Positions 32,939 through 45,459 of a stretch of DNA of 64,000 nt are shown here, one piece after another (position 1 is the stretch's first letter; each line of letters starts with the position of its first letter). Source of the DNA: Pleurodeles waltl (Eukaryota > Chordata > Amphibia > Caudata > Salamandridae); the NCBI RefSeq assembly GCF_031143425.1, contig NC_090447.1, forward strand, positions 845,437,760 through 845,501,759, given 5' to 3'. Below the pieces are notes generated by a model. It was not told the DNA's origin, did no database searches, and saw only the letters and a list, made by a program, of their open reading frames with translations. Made by a program: the position numbers and the translations under genes.

Positions 32939-34084
32939 GGAGCGACCTCTTGGGCAAGGGTCACTCCTAGGGGGGGCATTTTTTTTAAAGGCCTTTTCTG
33001 CCCCCCCTGGGGGCAGATCGGCCTATAATTAGGCCGATCTGCCCCCAGGGGGGGCAGAAACCTCTGGGCACCAGGGAGTATTTTTTTGTTTTTTTTGTTT
33101 TTGTTTTGTTTTTTATTGTTGAGGTGGGGAGCGACCCCTTAGGCAAGGGTCGCTCCCATAGGGGGCAAATTATATTTAGGCCATTTCTGCCCCCCTTGGG
33201 GGCAGACTTGCCTATTTTTATGAGGCCAATCTGCCCCCAAGGGGGACAGAAACCACTAGACACCAGGGAGTTTTTTTTTCCTGCAAATTTCAAGCAAGGG
33301 GAGCGACCCCTTAGGCAAGAATCATTCCCCTGAGGGGCAAATTTATTTTAGGCCATTTCTGCCCCCCTGGGTGGCAGATCAGCCAATTTTAATTAGGCCG
33401 ATCAGCTGCAGAAACCACTAGGCACCGGGGATTTTTGTTGTTGTTGTTGTTTTACAGATGGGGAGCGACCCCTTAGGCACGAGTCGCTCCCCTGGGGGGG
33501 GAAATTGTATTTAGGCAATTTCTGCCCCCTTTGGGGGCCGATCGCCGATTTTAGGTCAACCTGCCCCCAAGGGGGGCAGAAACAACTAGGCACTGGGGAT
33601 TTTTTTTTGCGCCAATGTCAGGCAAGGGGAGCGACCCCGTAGGTAAAGGTCGCTCCCCAAGGGGGGTTTGGGGGGGCAAATTTATTTTAGACCATTTCTG
33701 CCAGATCGGCCTATTGTTATTAGGCCGATCTGCCCCCAGGGGGGGCAGAAACCTCTAGGCGCCAGGGCTAAAAAGAAATTGTGTTTTTTGTTTTTGTTTG
33801 TTTTTTTAGAGATGGGGGGTGACCCATTAGACAAGGGTCGCTCCCCTGGGGGGCAAATTGTATTTAGACCATTTCTGCCCCCCTTGGGGGCAGATCGGCG
33901 TATTTTAGGTCAATCTGCCACCAAGGGGGGCAGAAACAACTAAGCACGTTTTTTTTTTTTTTTGCGCCAATGTCACGCAAGGGGAGCGACCCCGTAGGCA
34001 AGGGTTGCTTCCCAGGGGGGTTGGGGGGCTAATTTACTTTAGGCCATTTCTGCCCCCCCAGGTGGCAGATCGGCCTATTTTTAT
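32939..34084. repeat. Hairpin array, left block (about 7 units)
   Basis: Each unit has two hairpins: GAGCGACCCCTT/AAGGGTCGCTC and TGCCCCC...GGGGGCA with an inner GATCGGCCTA/TAGGCCGATC pair. Next come CAGAAAC, AGGCACCAGGGA and a T-rich run. Unit starts are near 32939, 33129, 33301, 33463, 33629, 33818 and 33983. Confidence 0.85.
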
Positions 34085-34982
34085 TAGCGTTCCCCCAAGT
34101 CTCCCAATACAAATTGTACCTCACTTGTGTGGGTAGGCCTAGCGCCCGCAAAAGGAGATGCCCAAAACACAACGTGGACACATCACATTTTTTCACAGAA
34201 AACAGAGTTGTTTTTTACAAAGTGCCTTCCTGTGGATTTTGGCCTCTAGCTCAGCCGGCACCTAGGGAAACCTAGCAAACCAGCGCATTTTTGAAAACTA
34301 GACACCTAGGGGAATCCAAGATTGGGTGACTTGTGGGGCTCTGACCAGGTTCTGTTACCCAGAATCCTTTGCAAACCTCAAAATTTGACCAAAAAAACAC
34401 TTTTTCCTCTCATTTCGTTGACAGAAAGTTCTGGAATCTGAGAGGAGCCACAAATATCCTTCCACCCAGCGTTCCCCCAAGTCTCCCAATAAAAATGGTA
34501 CCTCACTTGTGTGGGTAGGCCTAGAGCCCACAAAAGGAAATGGCTCAAAACACAACGTGGACACATCAACTTTTTTCACAGAAAACAGAGGTGTTTTTTA
34601 CAAAGTGCCTACCTGTGGATTTTGGCCTCTAGCTCAGCCGGCACCTGGGGAAACCTACCAAACTAGCGCATTTTTGAAAACTAGACACCTAGGGGAATCT
34701 AAGATGGGGTGACTTGTGGGGCTTTGACCAGGTTCTGTTACCCAGAATCCTTTGCAAACCTCAAAATTTGACCAAAAAAACACTTTTTCCTCTCATTTCG
34801 GTGACAGAAAGTTCTGGAATCTGAGAGGAGCCACAAATTTCCTTTCACTCAGCGTTACCCCAAGTCTCCCGATAAAGGAAAATGGCCCAAAACACAACAT
34901 GGACACATCAAATTTTTTCACAGAAAACAGAGGTGTTTTTTACAAAGTGCCTACCTGTGGATTTTGGCCTCTAGATCAGCCG
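34085..34982 (+). repeat. 382-bp tandem units, plus orientation
   Basis: Unit starts are at about 34088, 34471 and 34853 (CGTTCCCCCAAGTCTCCC). The third unit has lost ~40 bp and stops where a hairpin block begins (CAGCCGGCCCC). The unit recurs at 36172-37790, 42540-42870 and 48915-49480. Confidence 0.88.
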
Positions 34983-36171
34983 GCCCCAAGGGGGGCAGAA
35001 ATGGTCTAAATACAATTTGCCCCCCAGGGGAGCGACCCTTGCCTAATGGGTCGCTCCCCAACTTAAAAAAAAGAAAAGAAAAAAAAAAAAAAACACAAAA
35101 AAATATTAGCCCTGGCGCCTAGAGGTTTCTGCCCCCCCCCCTATAATTAGGCCGATCTGCCCCCGGGGGCAGAAACCTCTGGGCACCAGGGAGTATTTTT
35201 TAGTTTTTTTTATTTTTGTTTTGTTTTTTATTGTTGAGGTGGGGAGCGACCCCTTAGGCAAGGGTAACTCCCATAGGGGGCAAATTATATTTAGGTCATT
35301 TCTACCCCCCTTGAGGGCAGACTGGCCTATTTTTATGAGGCCAATCTGCCCCCAAGGGGGACAGAAACCACTAGACACCAGGGAGTTTTTTTTTTCTCCC
35401 GAATTTCACGCATGGGAAGCGACCCCTTGGGCAAGGGTCGCTCCCGGGGGGGCATTTTTTTTAAAGGCCTTTTGTGCCCCCGGGGGGGGGGGGGTCAGAA
35501 ACCTCTAGGCACCAGGGATCATTTTTTTTGTTTTTTTTGTTTTTGTTTTGTTTTGTATTTTTGAGGTGGGGAGCGACCCCTTAGGTAAGGGTCGCTCCCC
35601 TAGGGGGCAAGTTATATTTAGGTAATTTCTGCCCCTTTGGGGGCATATCGGCGTATTTTAGGTCAATCTGCCCCTAAGGGGGGCAGAAACAACTAGGCAC
35701 CAGGGTTTTTTTTTTGCGCCAATGTCACGCAAGGGGAGCGACCCTGTAGGCAAGGGTCACTCCCCGGGGGGGTTGGGGGGGCAAATTTATTTTAGGCCAT
35801 TTCTGCCCCCCCCTGGTGGCAGATCGGCCTATTGTTATTAGGCCGATCTGCCCCCAGGGGGGGCAGAAACCTCTAGGCGCAAGGGCCAATTTTTTTTTTT
35901 TTCTTTTTTTTTTAGAGATGGGGAGCGACCCATTAGGCAATGGTCGCTCCCCTGGGGGGCAAATTGTATTTAGACCATTTCTGCCCCCCTTGGGGGCAGA
36001 TCGGCGTATTTTAGGGCAATCTGCCCCCAAGGGCGGCGGAAACAACTAGGCACCGGGGATCTTTTTTTTTGCGCCAATGTCACGCAGGGGGAGCGACCCC
36101 GTAGGCAAGGATCGCTCACTGGGGGGTTAGGGGGGCAAATTTATTTTAGGCTATTTCTGCCACCCCTGGGG
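34983..36171. repeat. Hairpin array, right block
   Basis: Starts with one unit in reverse orientation (35016-35055), then about six forward units (near 35245, 35416, 35571, 35735, 35918, 36089). Same unit as the left block. Confidence 0.82.
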
Positions 36172-37790
36172 CCGGCTGATTTAGAGGCCAAAATCCACAG
36201 GTAGGCACTTTGTAAAAAAACACCTCTGTTTTCTGTGAAAAAATTTGATGTGTCCACGTTGTGTTTTGGGCCATTTTCCTTTATCGGGAGACTTGGGGGA
36301 ACGCTGGGTGAAAGGAAATTTGTGGCTCCTCTCAGATTCCAGAACTTTCTGTCACCGAAATGAGAGGAAAAAGTGTTTTTTTGGTCAAATTTTGAGGTTT
36401 GCAAAGGATTCTGGGTTACAGAACCTGGTCAAAGCCCCACAAGTCACCCCATCTTGGATTCCCCTAGGTGTCTAGTTTTCAAAAATGCGCTGGTTTGCTA
36501 GGTTTCCCCAGGTGCCGGCTGAGCTAGAGGCCAAAATCCACAGGTAGGCACTTTGTAAAAAAACACCTCTGTTTTCTGTGAAAACATTTGATGTGTCCAC
36601 GTTGTGTTTTGGGCCATTTCCTTTCGTGGGCTCTAGGCCTACCCACACAAGTGAGGTACCATTTTTATTGGGAGACTTGGCGGAACGCTGGGTGGAAGGA
36701 TATTTGTGGCTCCTCTCAGATTCCAGAACTTTCTGTCACCGAAATGAGAGGAAAAAGTGTTTTTTTGGTCAAACTTTGAGGTTTGCAAAGGATTCTGGGT
36801 AACAGAACCTGGCCAGAGCCCCACAAGTCACCCAATCTTGGATTCCCCTAGGTGTCTAGTTTTCAAAAATGCGCTGGTTTGCTAGGTTTCCCTAGGTGCC
36901 GGCTGAGCTAGAGGCCAAAATCCACAGGAAGGCACTTTGTAAAAAACACCTCTGTTTTCTGTGAAAAAATGTGATGTGTCCACGTTGTGTTTTGGGCCAT
37001 TCCCTTTCGCGGGCGCTAGGCCTACCCACACAAGTGAGGTACAATTTTTATCGGGAGACTTGGGGGAACGCTGGGTGGAAGGAAATTTGTGGCTCCTCTC
37101 AGATTCCAGAACTTTCTGTCACCGAAATGAGAGGAAAAAGTGCTTTTTGTGGTCAAATTTTGAGGTCTGCAAAGGATTCTGGGTAACAGAACCTGGTCAG
37201 ATCCCCACAAGTCACCCCATTTTGGATTCCCCTAGGTGTCTAGTTTTCAAAAATGCGCTGGTTTGCTAGGTTTCACCAGGTGCCGGCTGAGCTAGAGGCC
37301 AAAATCCACAGGTAGGCACTTTGTAAAAAACACCTCTGTTTTCTGTGAAAAAATGTGATGTGTCCATGCTGTGTTTTGGGCCATTTCCTTTTGTGGGCGC
37401 TAGGCCTACCCACACAAGTGAGGTACCATTTTTATCGGGAGACTTGGGGGAACGCTGGGTGGAAGGATATTTGTGGCTCCTCTCAGATTCCAGAACTTTC
37501 TGTCACGAAATGAGGGGAAAAATTGTTTTTTGGGTCAAATTTTGAGGTTTGCAAAGGATTCTGGGTAACAGAACCTGGTCAGAACCCCACAAGGCACCCC
37601 ATCTTGGATTCCCCTAGGTGTCTAGTTTTCAAAAATGCGCTGGTTTGCTAGGTTTCCCCAGGTGCCGACTGAGCTAGAGGCCAAAATCCACAGGTAGGCA
37701 CTTTGCAAAAAACACCTTTGTTTTCTGTGAAAAAATGTAATGTGTCGACATTCTGTTTTGAACCATTTCCTTTTGTGGGCGCAAGTGTTA
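36172..37790 (-). repeat. 382-bp tandem units, reverse orientation
   Basis: Reverse complement of the 34085-34982 units. Marker GCCGGCTGA or GCCGACTGA occurs near 36172, 36514, 36898, 37282 and 37654. The first unit carries the same ~40-bp deletion as the last plus-strand unit, so the two blocks form a genuine inverted repeat around the right hairpin array. Confidence 0.86.
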
Positions 37791-38835
37791 TTGCCTCTTG
37801 TCTTTCTCTACATTTTTTCCTTCCAAATGTAAGGCAGTGTGTAAAAAAGACGTCTATTTGAGAAATGCCCTGTAATTCACATGCTAGTATGGGCACCCCG
37901 GAATTCAGAGATGTGCAAATAACCACTGCTTCTCAACACCTTATCTTGTGGACATTTTGGAAATACAAAGGTTTTCTTGATACCTATTTTTCACTCTTTA
38001 TATTTCAGCAAATGAATTGCTGTATACCCGGTATAGAATAAAAACCTATTGCAAGGTGCAGCTCATTTATTGGCTCTGGGTACCTAGAGTCCTTGATTAA
38101 CCTACAAGCCCTATATATCCCCGCAACCAGAAGAGTCCAGCTGACATAACTGTATATTGCTTTAAAAAATCTGACATTGCAGGAAAAAGTTACATAGTAA
38201 AACATGGAGAAAAATGGCAGTTTTGTCCCCTCAATTTCAATATTTTTTTATTTCAGCTGTTATTTCTGTAGGAAACACTTGTAGGATCTACACAAATGAC
38301 CCCTTGCTGAATTCAGAATTTTGTCTACTTTTCAGAAATGTTTAGCTTTCAGGGATCCAGCATTGGTTTCTCACCCATTTGGGTCACTAACTGGAAGGAG
38401 GCTGAAAGTACAAAAAATAGTAAAAATGGGGTATGTCCCAGTAAAATGTCAAAAGTGTATTGAAAAATTGGGTTTTCCAATTCAAGTCTGCCTGTTCCTG
38501 AAAGCTGGGAAGATGGTGATCATGCCACCACAAACCCTTTGTTAGTGCCATTTTCAGGGGAAAAACCACAAGCTGCTTTCTGCAGCCCTTTTTTCCAATT
38601 CTTTTGAAAAAAACAAAATGTTCACTGTATTTTGGCTAATTTCTTGGTCTCCTTCAGGGGAACCCACAAAGTCTGGGTACCTCTAGAATCCCTAGGATGT
38701 TGGAAAAAAAGGACGCAAATTTGGCTTGGGTAGCTTATGTGAACAAAAGGTTATGAGGGCCTAAGGGCTAACAGCCCCAAATAGCCAAAAAAAGGCTCGG
38801 CACAGGAGGGGGAAAAGGCCTGGCAGCGAAGGGGT

Positions 38836-41039
38836 TACATGAACGGTTGGGGACTGTGCAACTCAAACTAGAACTGTAAAGTTGCTATTTGTAATTTTGT
38901 TGTTATACTTTAAGCATAGATCTGCCAAAAGTAGTTCTACTTAGTGTAGCTCTCCACGTACGCTGTTTGCACTTTGATTAAAAAAACAGAGGGAAACAGG
39001 AGTCACTTTAAGAAAATAATACACACCTGACAAGCAATGCTACTGGGAGCACATAAATAGAGGCTACACTTTGGGCTCTGCCCTTTCCCTTTGTGCCGAG
39101 TGTTATTGTGTGATTAGTACATGCAAGGTGTTATGATGTTCAAGGAGCTTGTGGGGTGCCACATTCAAAAGTAAATTGCAAAATGCTCTGGGTGTGTTTC
39201 AATTTCAATATCATATGCCTAAATACAAGGAGCCAAGATCAAGTTTTTAGAAATATTTATTGGATCTCTTTTTTGAACAAAAAAAATAATAATGCGAAAT
39301 AGAAGATCAGACATATACAAAAATGCAATATTTTTTAAATTAGCGGATCATACAGCATTAAACGCCATATAAAGGTTTCCAATATCCGTAATTCAGGTGT
39401 GAGGAGACCATCCACATTACCTATATTTGAGCCTAATTTAGAGGTGGAAGGTAATCGGACGTCAATCAGAAACTGGGTCAAATCACGTCTGCCCAAACCT
39501 GGGTTCCCCATCCTCTCTACAGAGTGAAAAAAGGCATTTTTTATGTTACAGTAGTCATCACCAGCTGTGCCTTCGCGGATAAAATTGAATGACCGTGAAA
39601 CTGCTGGAAATGGCATGAGACAAGCCACCCTGTTCTGTCATGCTAGTTTACCACCATTATTGTCAGGGTCGCCTCTCTGCAAGAAGACCTATAAACCATA
39701 GTGGTCTTGCACAGAACACTGCCAGGAACATTACCAATGTGTCTAATGGCAGAGTTTCCCCCTCTAATGAACTAGTCATTTATTACATCTGGCAATTTCC
39801 CAGGGGGCTGGACCCTCTGGAGGCCGGTTTGTGAAGGCAGAGGGCATCTGGCACCATTGTCACTTTCCCAAACTCCATGGGTTAACTGTAATAGGCACAG
39901 CAGGGGCTTCAGAGAGAAGAAAGAAAGAGTTGGGGGTCAGGGAGGAAAAAAAGAGAGACCAAGAAGGAGCCAGAGAATGGATAGAAAGAGTGCAGGGAAA
40001 AGGGAGCAGGTTGGTCTAAACATTCCAGTCCTGACTCGCTGTCCAAAGAGTCCCCTCCCTAGACTTAAAGTTATATACAAGCATCAAGGGTCTGCCTGCC
40101 AGAAGATGTTGTACATCCAGGCAGAGAATAATTGGCTACATCTCTGTCAACTTTGTTTGTGCACGTGATGCAGTATACAAAATAGCTGGTAACTCATTCA
40201 TCCCCTCTCGCGTGATTCCATCAAGATTCAGAGATAATCTATGTAGGCAAAATTATTCCAGTCACTTGTTGTCACCTTCGCCTTCAAACGAGGTCCATAA
40301 GAACAGTATAACATCTAGTATGAAAAACAAATGCCTAAATATTGTCAAAGGTTGTGAAAGTATTAACTTGGTGTTTCCTTCAATTAGTATCCTTCTCAAT
40401 AACTATATTCGAGACGGCGTTGAAAAGGAATGTTGTAAATAAGCTTTCAAAATAATATGAAATATATATTGCACAGACAGTCCATGGAGACTGTTAGTTT
40501 TAACCACTACTAATCTATACTGTAATATCACATTTCAGGATATCATTTTTGTATGAGAAAACTTACTTTTAGTATTATTTTAGCTCAATGGTCGTCTTTG
40601 CAAACAAAAGGCCATGGCACATATCAGAAAGAAAATTACTATGCAAGGTTTGTCACATGCTTTACAGATCACCTGTGAGCATTCTTGTAAGGTCCAGTAT
40701 TGAATTTAAGTAAAAGGACTTAGTTGGAGACACTTTTAAAGAAGATTAAAGTAACAATTGCTAAAAATGTAACACTACAATTTTATACGTGGAAAATATT
40801 CTGAATGTTATTTCCTTGAAAAGGTAATATTTTGTTCATATATGAGAACAACAGGCTTTTAAACCTACTGGAGTAATGAAGCTAAAGTGATTATCACTGT
40901 TTGAATCAGTAATAGGGGGTATGAATCCGAGATGGCCATTCAGTCTTTGATTCGTTTAATTACAGTCCATTGAGTTGGATAACGGTAAACGTCAGTTACC
41001 TGTGAATAGCGCCACAAACTGCTAGGATGAATCAGTGGT
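38836..41039. other. Unassigned region
   Basis: No gene recognised. A minus-strand frame at 39335-39628 (97 codons, with FFHSVERMGNPGLGRRDLTQF) looks somewhat protein-like and may be a decayed element ORF, but I cannot place it. Confidence 0.4.
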
Positions 41040-41472
41040 GGCTGCCACCAATCCAAAGTAGTTGGGCAGTGCTGGGGGAGGTGATTTGGGGAATCAAAAT
41101 AAAATAAACTTACTTACCTGCTGCTCCCGCTGACGTGGCCAGCCACCTTTGTGCTCCTCTCGTCACTCCAGTCAATGGGGTACAAAGAACAGGCTCCTCA
41201 CCCAATCCAGATGCTACTCTCATGCTATACCTAGCATGAGTGAAGTGCCAGGATTGGCCTAAGCGGGCTAGTCTAATGCTTGCTGAGGCTGAGGGAGCCT
41301 GTGCCTTTTCTACACCCAGCTGGGTTGGAGAAGCATAAGTGTGCATGTCAGTCTGGCGATCGTAAGACGGTCGGCCAAACCGACAGGCACACTTAGGGTG
41401 CCCACCATTCCTCCTCCCTGCCATGGTCTAGCCCCGCCTCATCCTAGACTCCATTGGCTTGGGCTCAGACAG

Positions 41473-41521
41473 TGATAAATAAAATGATAATAACATTGTT
41501 TTATTATCATTTTATTTATCA
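41473..41521. repeat. Perfect 21-bp AT-rich hairpin
   Basis: Arms 41473-41493 and 41501-41521 with a 7-nt loop. It lies in a GC-richer stretch (about 41040-41590) that looks like a separate short repeat. Confidence 0.85.
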
Positions 41522-41925
41522 TCTGCTAGCTCTGAGCGGTGGGGTGACGCTCTTCCGCCATTATGGAGGAGCCACCCCTGGGGTGGGCACGAGCTCTACA
41601 AATACGTTTTTTGTGTAATGTTATGTTAACAGTAGAAACTGTGCTTTGAAAATGTATAGATAATGTGTTATGATTTTTTTTAAATGTGCTGAAATATGCT
41701 TTAAAATGTTTTTGCTGACATTTCATTAGTTTTACAAATGTGGAGCTCAAACTTGTATTAGCTAAGGGACACACCATAATTGTATCAGGATGGATCAAGT
41801 AAGGAATTAACTTCACAAATAGGATCAATGAAGGGTTTGCAGTGCTAAAATTATCATCTTCACAGTTTTCAGACACAGGCAGACTTGAATCAGCAAAACA
41901 CATTTTTATCACAGTTGTGGCATTT

Positions 41926-42872
41926 TATCGGGACACATCCTATTTTTACTATTTTTGTGCTTTCAGCTTTCTTCCAGTTAGTGACAGAATTGGGTGTGAA
42001 ACCAATAGTGGATCCTAGACAGCTAAACATTTCTGAAAAGTAGACAAAATTCTGAATTCAGCAAGGGGTCATTTGTGTAGATCCTACAAGTGTTTCCTAC
42101 AGTAAATAACAACTGAAATAAAAAAAAAATTGAAATTAAGGTGAAAAAAAAACAGCCATTTTTGACAGCAATATACCGTTACATATGCTGGACTGTCCTG
42201 GTTATCAAGATATATACAGCTTGTTGGGTCATCAAGAACCCGAAGTACCCAGAGCCAATAAATGAGCTGCACCTTGCAATAGAATTTCATTGTATACTGG
42301 ATGTACAGCAATTCATTTGATAAAATATAAAGAGTGAAAAATAGGTATCAAGGAAACTTACGTATTTCCGAAATGGGCACAAGATGTGGCATTTAGAAGC
42401 TGTGGTTATTTGCACGTCTCTGAATTCAGGGAAACCCATACTAGCATGTGAATTACAGGGCATTTCTCAAAATGACTTCTTTTTTACACACTGTCTTACA
42501 ATTGGAAGGCACAAATGTAGAGAAAGACAATTGCAATAGCACTTGCTCTTCTATTCTGTGTTCCTCCAAGTCTCCCTATAAAAATGGTACCTCACTTCCT
42601 CACTTGTACGGTAGGCCTAGTGCCCCCGACAGGAAATGCCCCAAAATGCAATGTGGACACATTACATTTTTCTACTGAAAACTGACTCGATTTTGGCAAA
42701 GTGCCTAGCTGTGGATTTTGGCCTGTAGCTCAGCCAGCACATCATGAAACCTAGCAAACGTATGCTTTTTTTTAAAACTAGACACCTAGGGGAATCCAGA
42801 ATGGGGTGACATGCAGGGCTCTCACCAGGTCTGTCACCCAGAATCCTTTGCACACATCCAAATTTGTCTAAA
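41926..42872 (-). repeat. Second copy of composite-repeat tail, left of DIRS insertion
   Basis: Reverse-complement match to about 37790-38440 (shared CAGCAAGGGGTCATTTGTGT complement, AATGAGCTGCACCTTGCAAT). From 42540 a 382-bp unit runs up to the DIRS element. It resumes at 48915. Confidence 0.8.
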
Positions 42873-43110
42873 AGAACGAGTTACTTACCTTCGGTAACGA
42901 CTTTTCTGGTGGATACATTAGCTACCTGTGGATTCCTCACCTGATGAATACTCCCATGGCGCCAGCATTTGACGGAAATCTTCTTACTAGTCTCTGCACG
43001 TCGACGAGGACGTCACTCTAGCCCACGCGACGCCGTCTGACGTCATACAGGCAATAAGAAGTCCTCGCCGACGTGCCGATGACAGTACCAACATTTTTTA
43101 CGTGCATGAG
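42873..43110. repeat. DIRS element 2 left (3') inverted terminal repeat
   Basis: Inverted partner of 48715-48914 with the ~33-base outer extension. TGACGTCA at 43038-43045. Coding-strand GAAGGTAAGT at 42883-42892. Confidence 0.9.
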
Positions 43111-43129
43111 AATAATAATAATAACCCAA

Positions 43130-43417
43130 TGCAATGAAAGAGCAAAGCAACATCTCTTAATATTGTAAATCACACAACATTGCAATAAAATAGCTGTAGA
43201 TTTAATATAACCTTTTTTTTTTTTTTTTTAAACAAATAAATATATTTATACATACAAATCATGTATATACCCAATATATATATAGATTTATATATAAATA
43301 TACACATATATACAAATATCATACATGCAAAATGTATTGCAACTTTGAAGACCAAAAGGAGCACACTCAAGGATTGCTTGGAGAGACCAAAAAGGCAACG
43401 GGGAGGCGGGTGGGACC
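43130..43417. other. AT-rich 3' untranslated stretch of DIRS element 2
   Basis: Contains long T and TA-rich runs and no coding frame. Equivalent to 2330-2572. Confidence 0.7.
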
Positions 43418-43528
43418 GTGAGGAATCCACAGGTAGCTAATGTATCCACCAGAAAAGTCGTTACCGAAGGTAAGTAACTCGTTCTTCTGATGGATACAAC
43501 TACCTGTGGATTCCTCACCTGATGAATA
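43418..43528. repeat. DIRS element 2 internal complementary region
   Basis: Complement of the two outer ends joined. It shares the element-2-specific CACCTGATGAATA (element 1 has CACCTAATGAATA) with both of its own termini. Confidence 0.9.
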
Positions 43529-43572
43529 GAGTCCCAAAGCAGTACCACGCCCGGCGGTGGGTGCCTAAATGG

Positions 43573-45459
43573 TCAAACCAAGAAATCCTGCAGCACTGAC
43601 CGTGCAAAATGACCGTCCCTTCTGACCTCAGAGTCCAAACAGTAATGTTTCACAAAAGTGTGAAGGGACGACCAAGTTGCGGCCTTGCAGATGTCAACCA
43701 CAGGAACACCCCTGGCCAAGGCCGAAGAGGCCGACTTAGCTCTGGTGGAGTGAGCTCTAATGCCCTCAGGCGGATCCTTCTTTGCCAAAGAGTAACAGAT
43801 TTTAATGCAAAGAACAACCCACCTGGAGAGTGTTCTCTTGTGGACTGCCTTTCCTCTCCTCTTGCCCACGTATCCGACAAACAGCTGATCCTCCAGCCTG
43901 ATATCCTTCATTCTGTCGATATAGAAGCTCAACGCCCTTTTTGGGTCCAGGCGATGTAGTCTTTCTTCCTCCTTTGAAGGATGAGGCGGAGGATAAAACG
44001 TGGACAAAGTGATTGTCTGAGCCAAATGGAAGGGTGAAACAACCTTCGGAAGGAAAGCAGCCTTGGTCCTCAACACCACCTTATCCCCATAAAACGTTAT
44101 ATAAGGGGGTTTAACCGATAAGGCCTGCAACTCACTCACTCTCCTTGCCGATGTTATAGCTACCAGGAATACTGTTTTAATAACCAAATACCTTAAGGGG
44201 CAAGAATGCATAGGCTCAAAAGGGGACCCCATAAGGAAAGTCAGGACCAAGGACAAATCCCATTGAGGCATAACGAATGGTTTTGGAGGATATTGATTCA
44301 GAAGACCTTTCAAGAATCTGAGAACAATAGGGGATTTAAATAACGATGGTTGGTCTGGAAGACAAATGAAGGCTGACAAGGCCGACAAATAACCCTTAAT
44401 GGTAGCTACTGCACAACCTTTCTGCGCTAGAGACAGTGCAAAAGACAAAACATGTGACAGATGAGCATGTAAGGGATCAATCTGTCTCTCTCCACACCAC
44501 ATAACAAATTTAGACCACCTATTAGCGTAGATAGATTTAGTGGAGTGTCGCCTGGCCGCTAAGATAACATCCACTACATCAGGCGGGAGAGAGAAGGAAC
44601 TCAGGTTGCCCCGTTCAATCTCCAAGCATGTAGGTGCAGACTCTGGAGGTTGGGGTGTAAAACTTGCCCCTGCGACTGCGAGAGGAGGTCTGCCCTGAGA
44701 GGGAGACGGAGCGGAGGGCACAGTGAGAGTTGGAGAAGGTCGGAGTACCATACCCTCCTTGGCCAATCCGGAGCTATTAAGATGACTTGGGCCCGGTCTT
44801 GGCGAATTTTCCTCAACACTCGAGGAATCAAGGGTATGGGGGGAAACGCGTAAAGCAACTGGTCGCACCAGGTTATCTGAAACGCGTCCCCCAACGCTCC
44901 CTGCATCGGATACTGGAGGCTGCAGAATAACGGGCAATGCGCGTTCTCCCGAGTGGCAAACAGATCTATCCGAGGAAACCCCCACATCTGGAAGATTAAA
45001 CAGACTTGATCTGGATGGAGACGCCACTCGTGGTCTGCCGAGAATTGGCGACTGAGACTGTCCGCACGTACATTCAAGACCCCGGCCAGATGATTTGCCA
45101 CCAAGCAAATCTGATGGTCCTTTGCCCAGGACCATAGCCGAAGAGCTTCTCTGCAGAGAAGGTACGACCCTACTCCTCCCTGTTTGTTTATGTACCACAT
45201 CGTGGTAGTATTGTCCGTCAGGACCTGTACCGACTGACCACGAAGGGATGGGAGGAAGGCCTTGAGAGCCAAACGTACAGCCCGTAACTCCAACAGATTG
45301 ATATGAAACACCTGTTCCTCTGGAGACCAAAGCCCTTTGATCTCCAGATCCCCCAGATGAGCTCCCCATCCTAGGGTGGAGGCATCCGTTATTACCGTGG
45401 CCACTGGTGGCGACTGCGCGAACGGCTTCCCCTGTGAAAGATTGTTGCCCGCAATCCAC
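43573..45459 (-). CDS. Tyrosine recombinase (DIRS-type), element 2
   Basis: Integrates the circular DNA. The 628-codon open frame is longer than element 1's only because the overlapping upstream part happens to stay open. The recombinase itself starts around 44560 (FSLPPDVVDVILAARRHSTK). Catalytic residues visible: RVSELQ, RAHSTRAKS (His-x-x-Arg), and HTFVKHYCLD (tyrosine). It ends DFLV as in element 1. Everything N-terminal to about residue 290 overlaps RNase H in another frame and may not be translated. Start not determinable. Confidence 0.86.
   Translation of the reverse strand: MDCGQQSFTGEAVRAVATSGHGNNGCLHPRMGSSSGGSGDQRALVSRGTGVSYQSVGVTGCTFGSQGLPPIPSWSVGTGPDGQYYHDVVHKQTGRSRVVPSLQRSSSAMVLGKGPSDLLGGKSSGRGLECTCGQSQSPILGRPRVASPSRSSLFNLPDVGVSSDRSVCHSGERALPVILQPPVSDAGSVGGRVSDNLVRPVALRVSPHTLDSSSVEENSPRPGPSHLNSSGLAKEGMVLRPSPTLTVPSAPSPSQGRPPLAVAGASFTPQPPESAPTCLEIERGNLSSFSLPPDVVDVILAARRHSTKSIYANRWSKFVMWCGERQIDPLHAHLSHVLSFALSLAQKGCAVATIKGYLSALSAFICLPDQPSLFKSPIVLRFLKGLLNQYPPKPFVMPQWDLSLVLTFLMGSPFEPMHSCPLRYLVIKTVFLVAITSARRVSELQALSVKPPYITFYGDKVVLRTKAAFLPKVVSPFHLAQTITLSTFYPPPHPSKEEERLHRLDPKRALSFYIDRMKDIRLEDQLFVGYVGKRRGKAVHKRTLSRWVVLCIKICYSLAKKDPPEGIRAHSTRAKSASSALARGVPVVDICKAATWSSLHTFVKHYCLDSEVRRDGHFARSVLQDFLV
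44601..45455 (-). pseudogene. RNase H part of DIRS polyprotein, element 2 (frameshifted from RT)
   Basis: Holds ITDASTLGWGAHLGD, VLTDNTTTMWYINKQGG, DLFATREN and FPPIPLIPRVLRKI in one uninterrupted frame, unlike element 1. A one-base deletion near 45453 (CCACACTT here, CCACCACTT in element 1) separates it from RT. It ends LNGAT at 44601 and overlaps the recombinase ORF. Confidence 0.86.

Larger units (their letters stand above)
32511..38835. repeat. Composite foldback repeat with hairpin arrays
   Basis: A large structured repeat. The left end has several near-perfect hairpins (32533-32553, 32570-32602, 32797-32848, 32851-32890). Then come two arrays of ~165-190-bp hairpin units (32939-34084 and 34983-36171), each followed by 382-bp units, plus strand at 34085-34982 and reverse-complemented at 36172-37790. 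A unique tail runs to ~38835. The ends look weakly inverted (CACCCCTTAGCC at left, GAAGGGGTTA at right). No transposase ORF is seen, so it is probably non-autonomous. Confidence 0.7.

Noticed and set aside
32939..36171. Regular short repeats that could suggest a CRISPR array
   Set aside because: Units are 165-190 bp, hairpin-forming and similar along their whole length, with no unique spacers or cas genes. The setting is a eukaryotic repeat region.
39335..39628. 97-codon minus-strand frame as a gene
   Set aside because: Somewhat protein-like, but no family recognised, no conserved partner and no start context. Kept only as a note in the flanking region.
43573..45459. A 628-residue recombinase as the real product
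   Set aside because: The N-terminal ~290 codons overlap RNase H in another frame and the start is not conserved, so the length is probably fortuitous.
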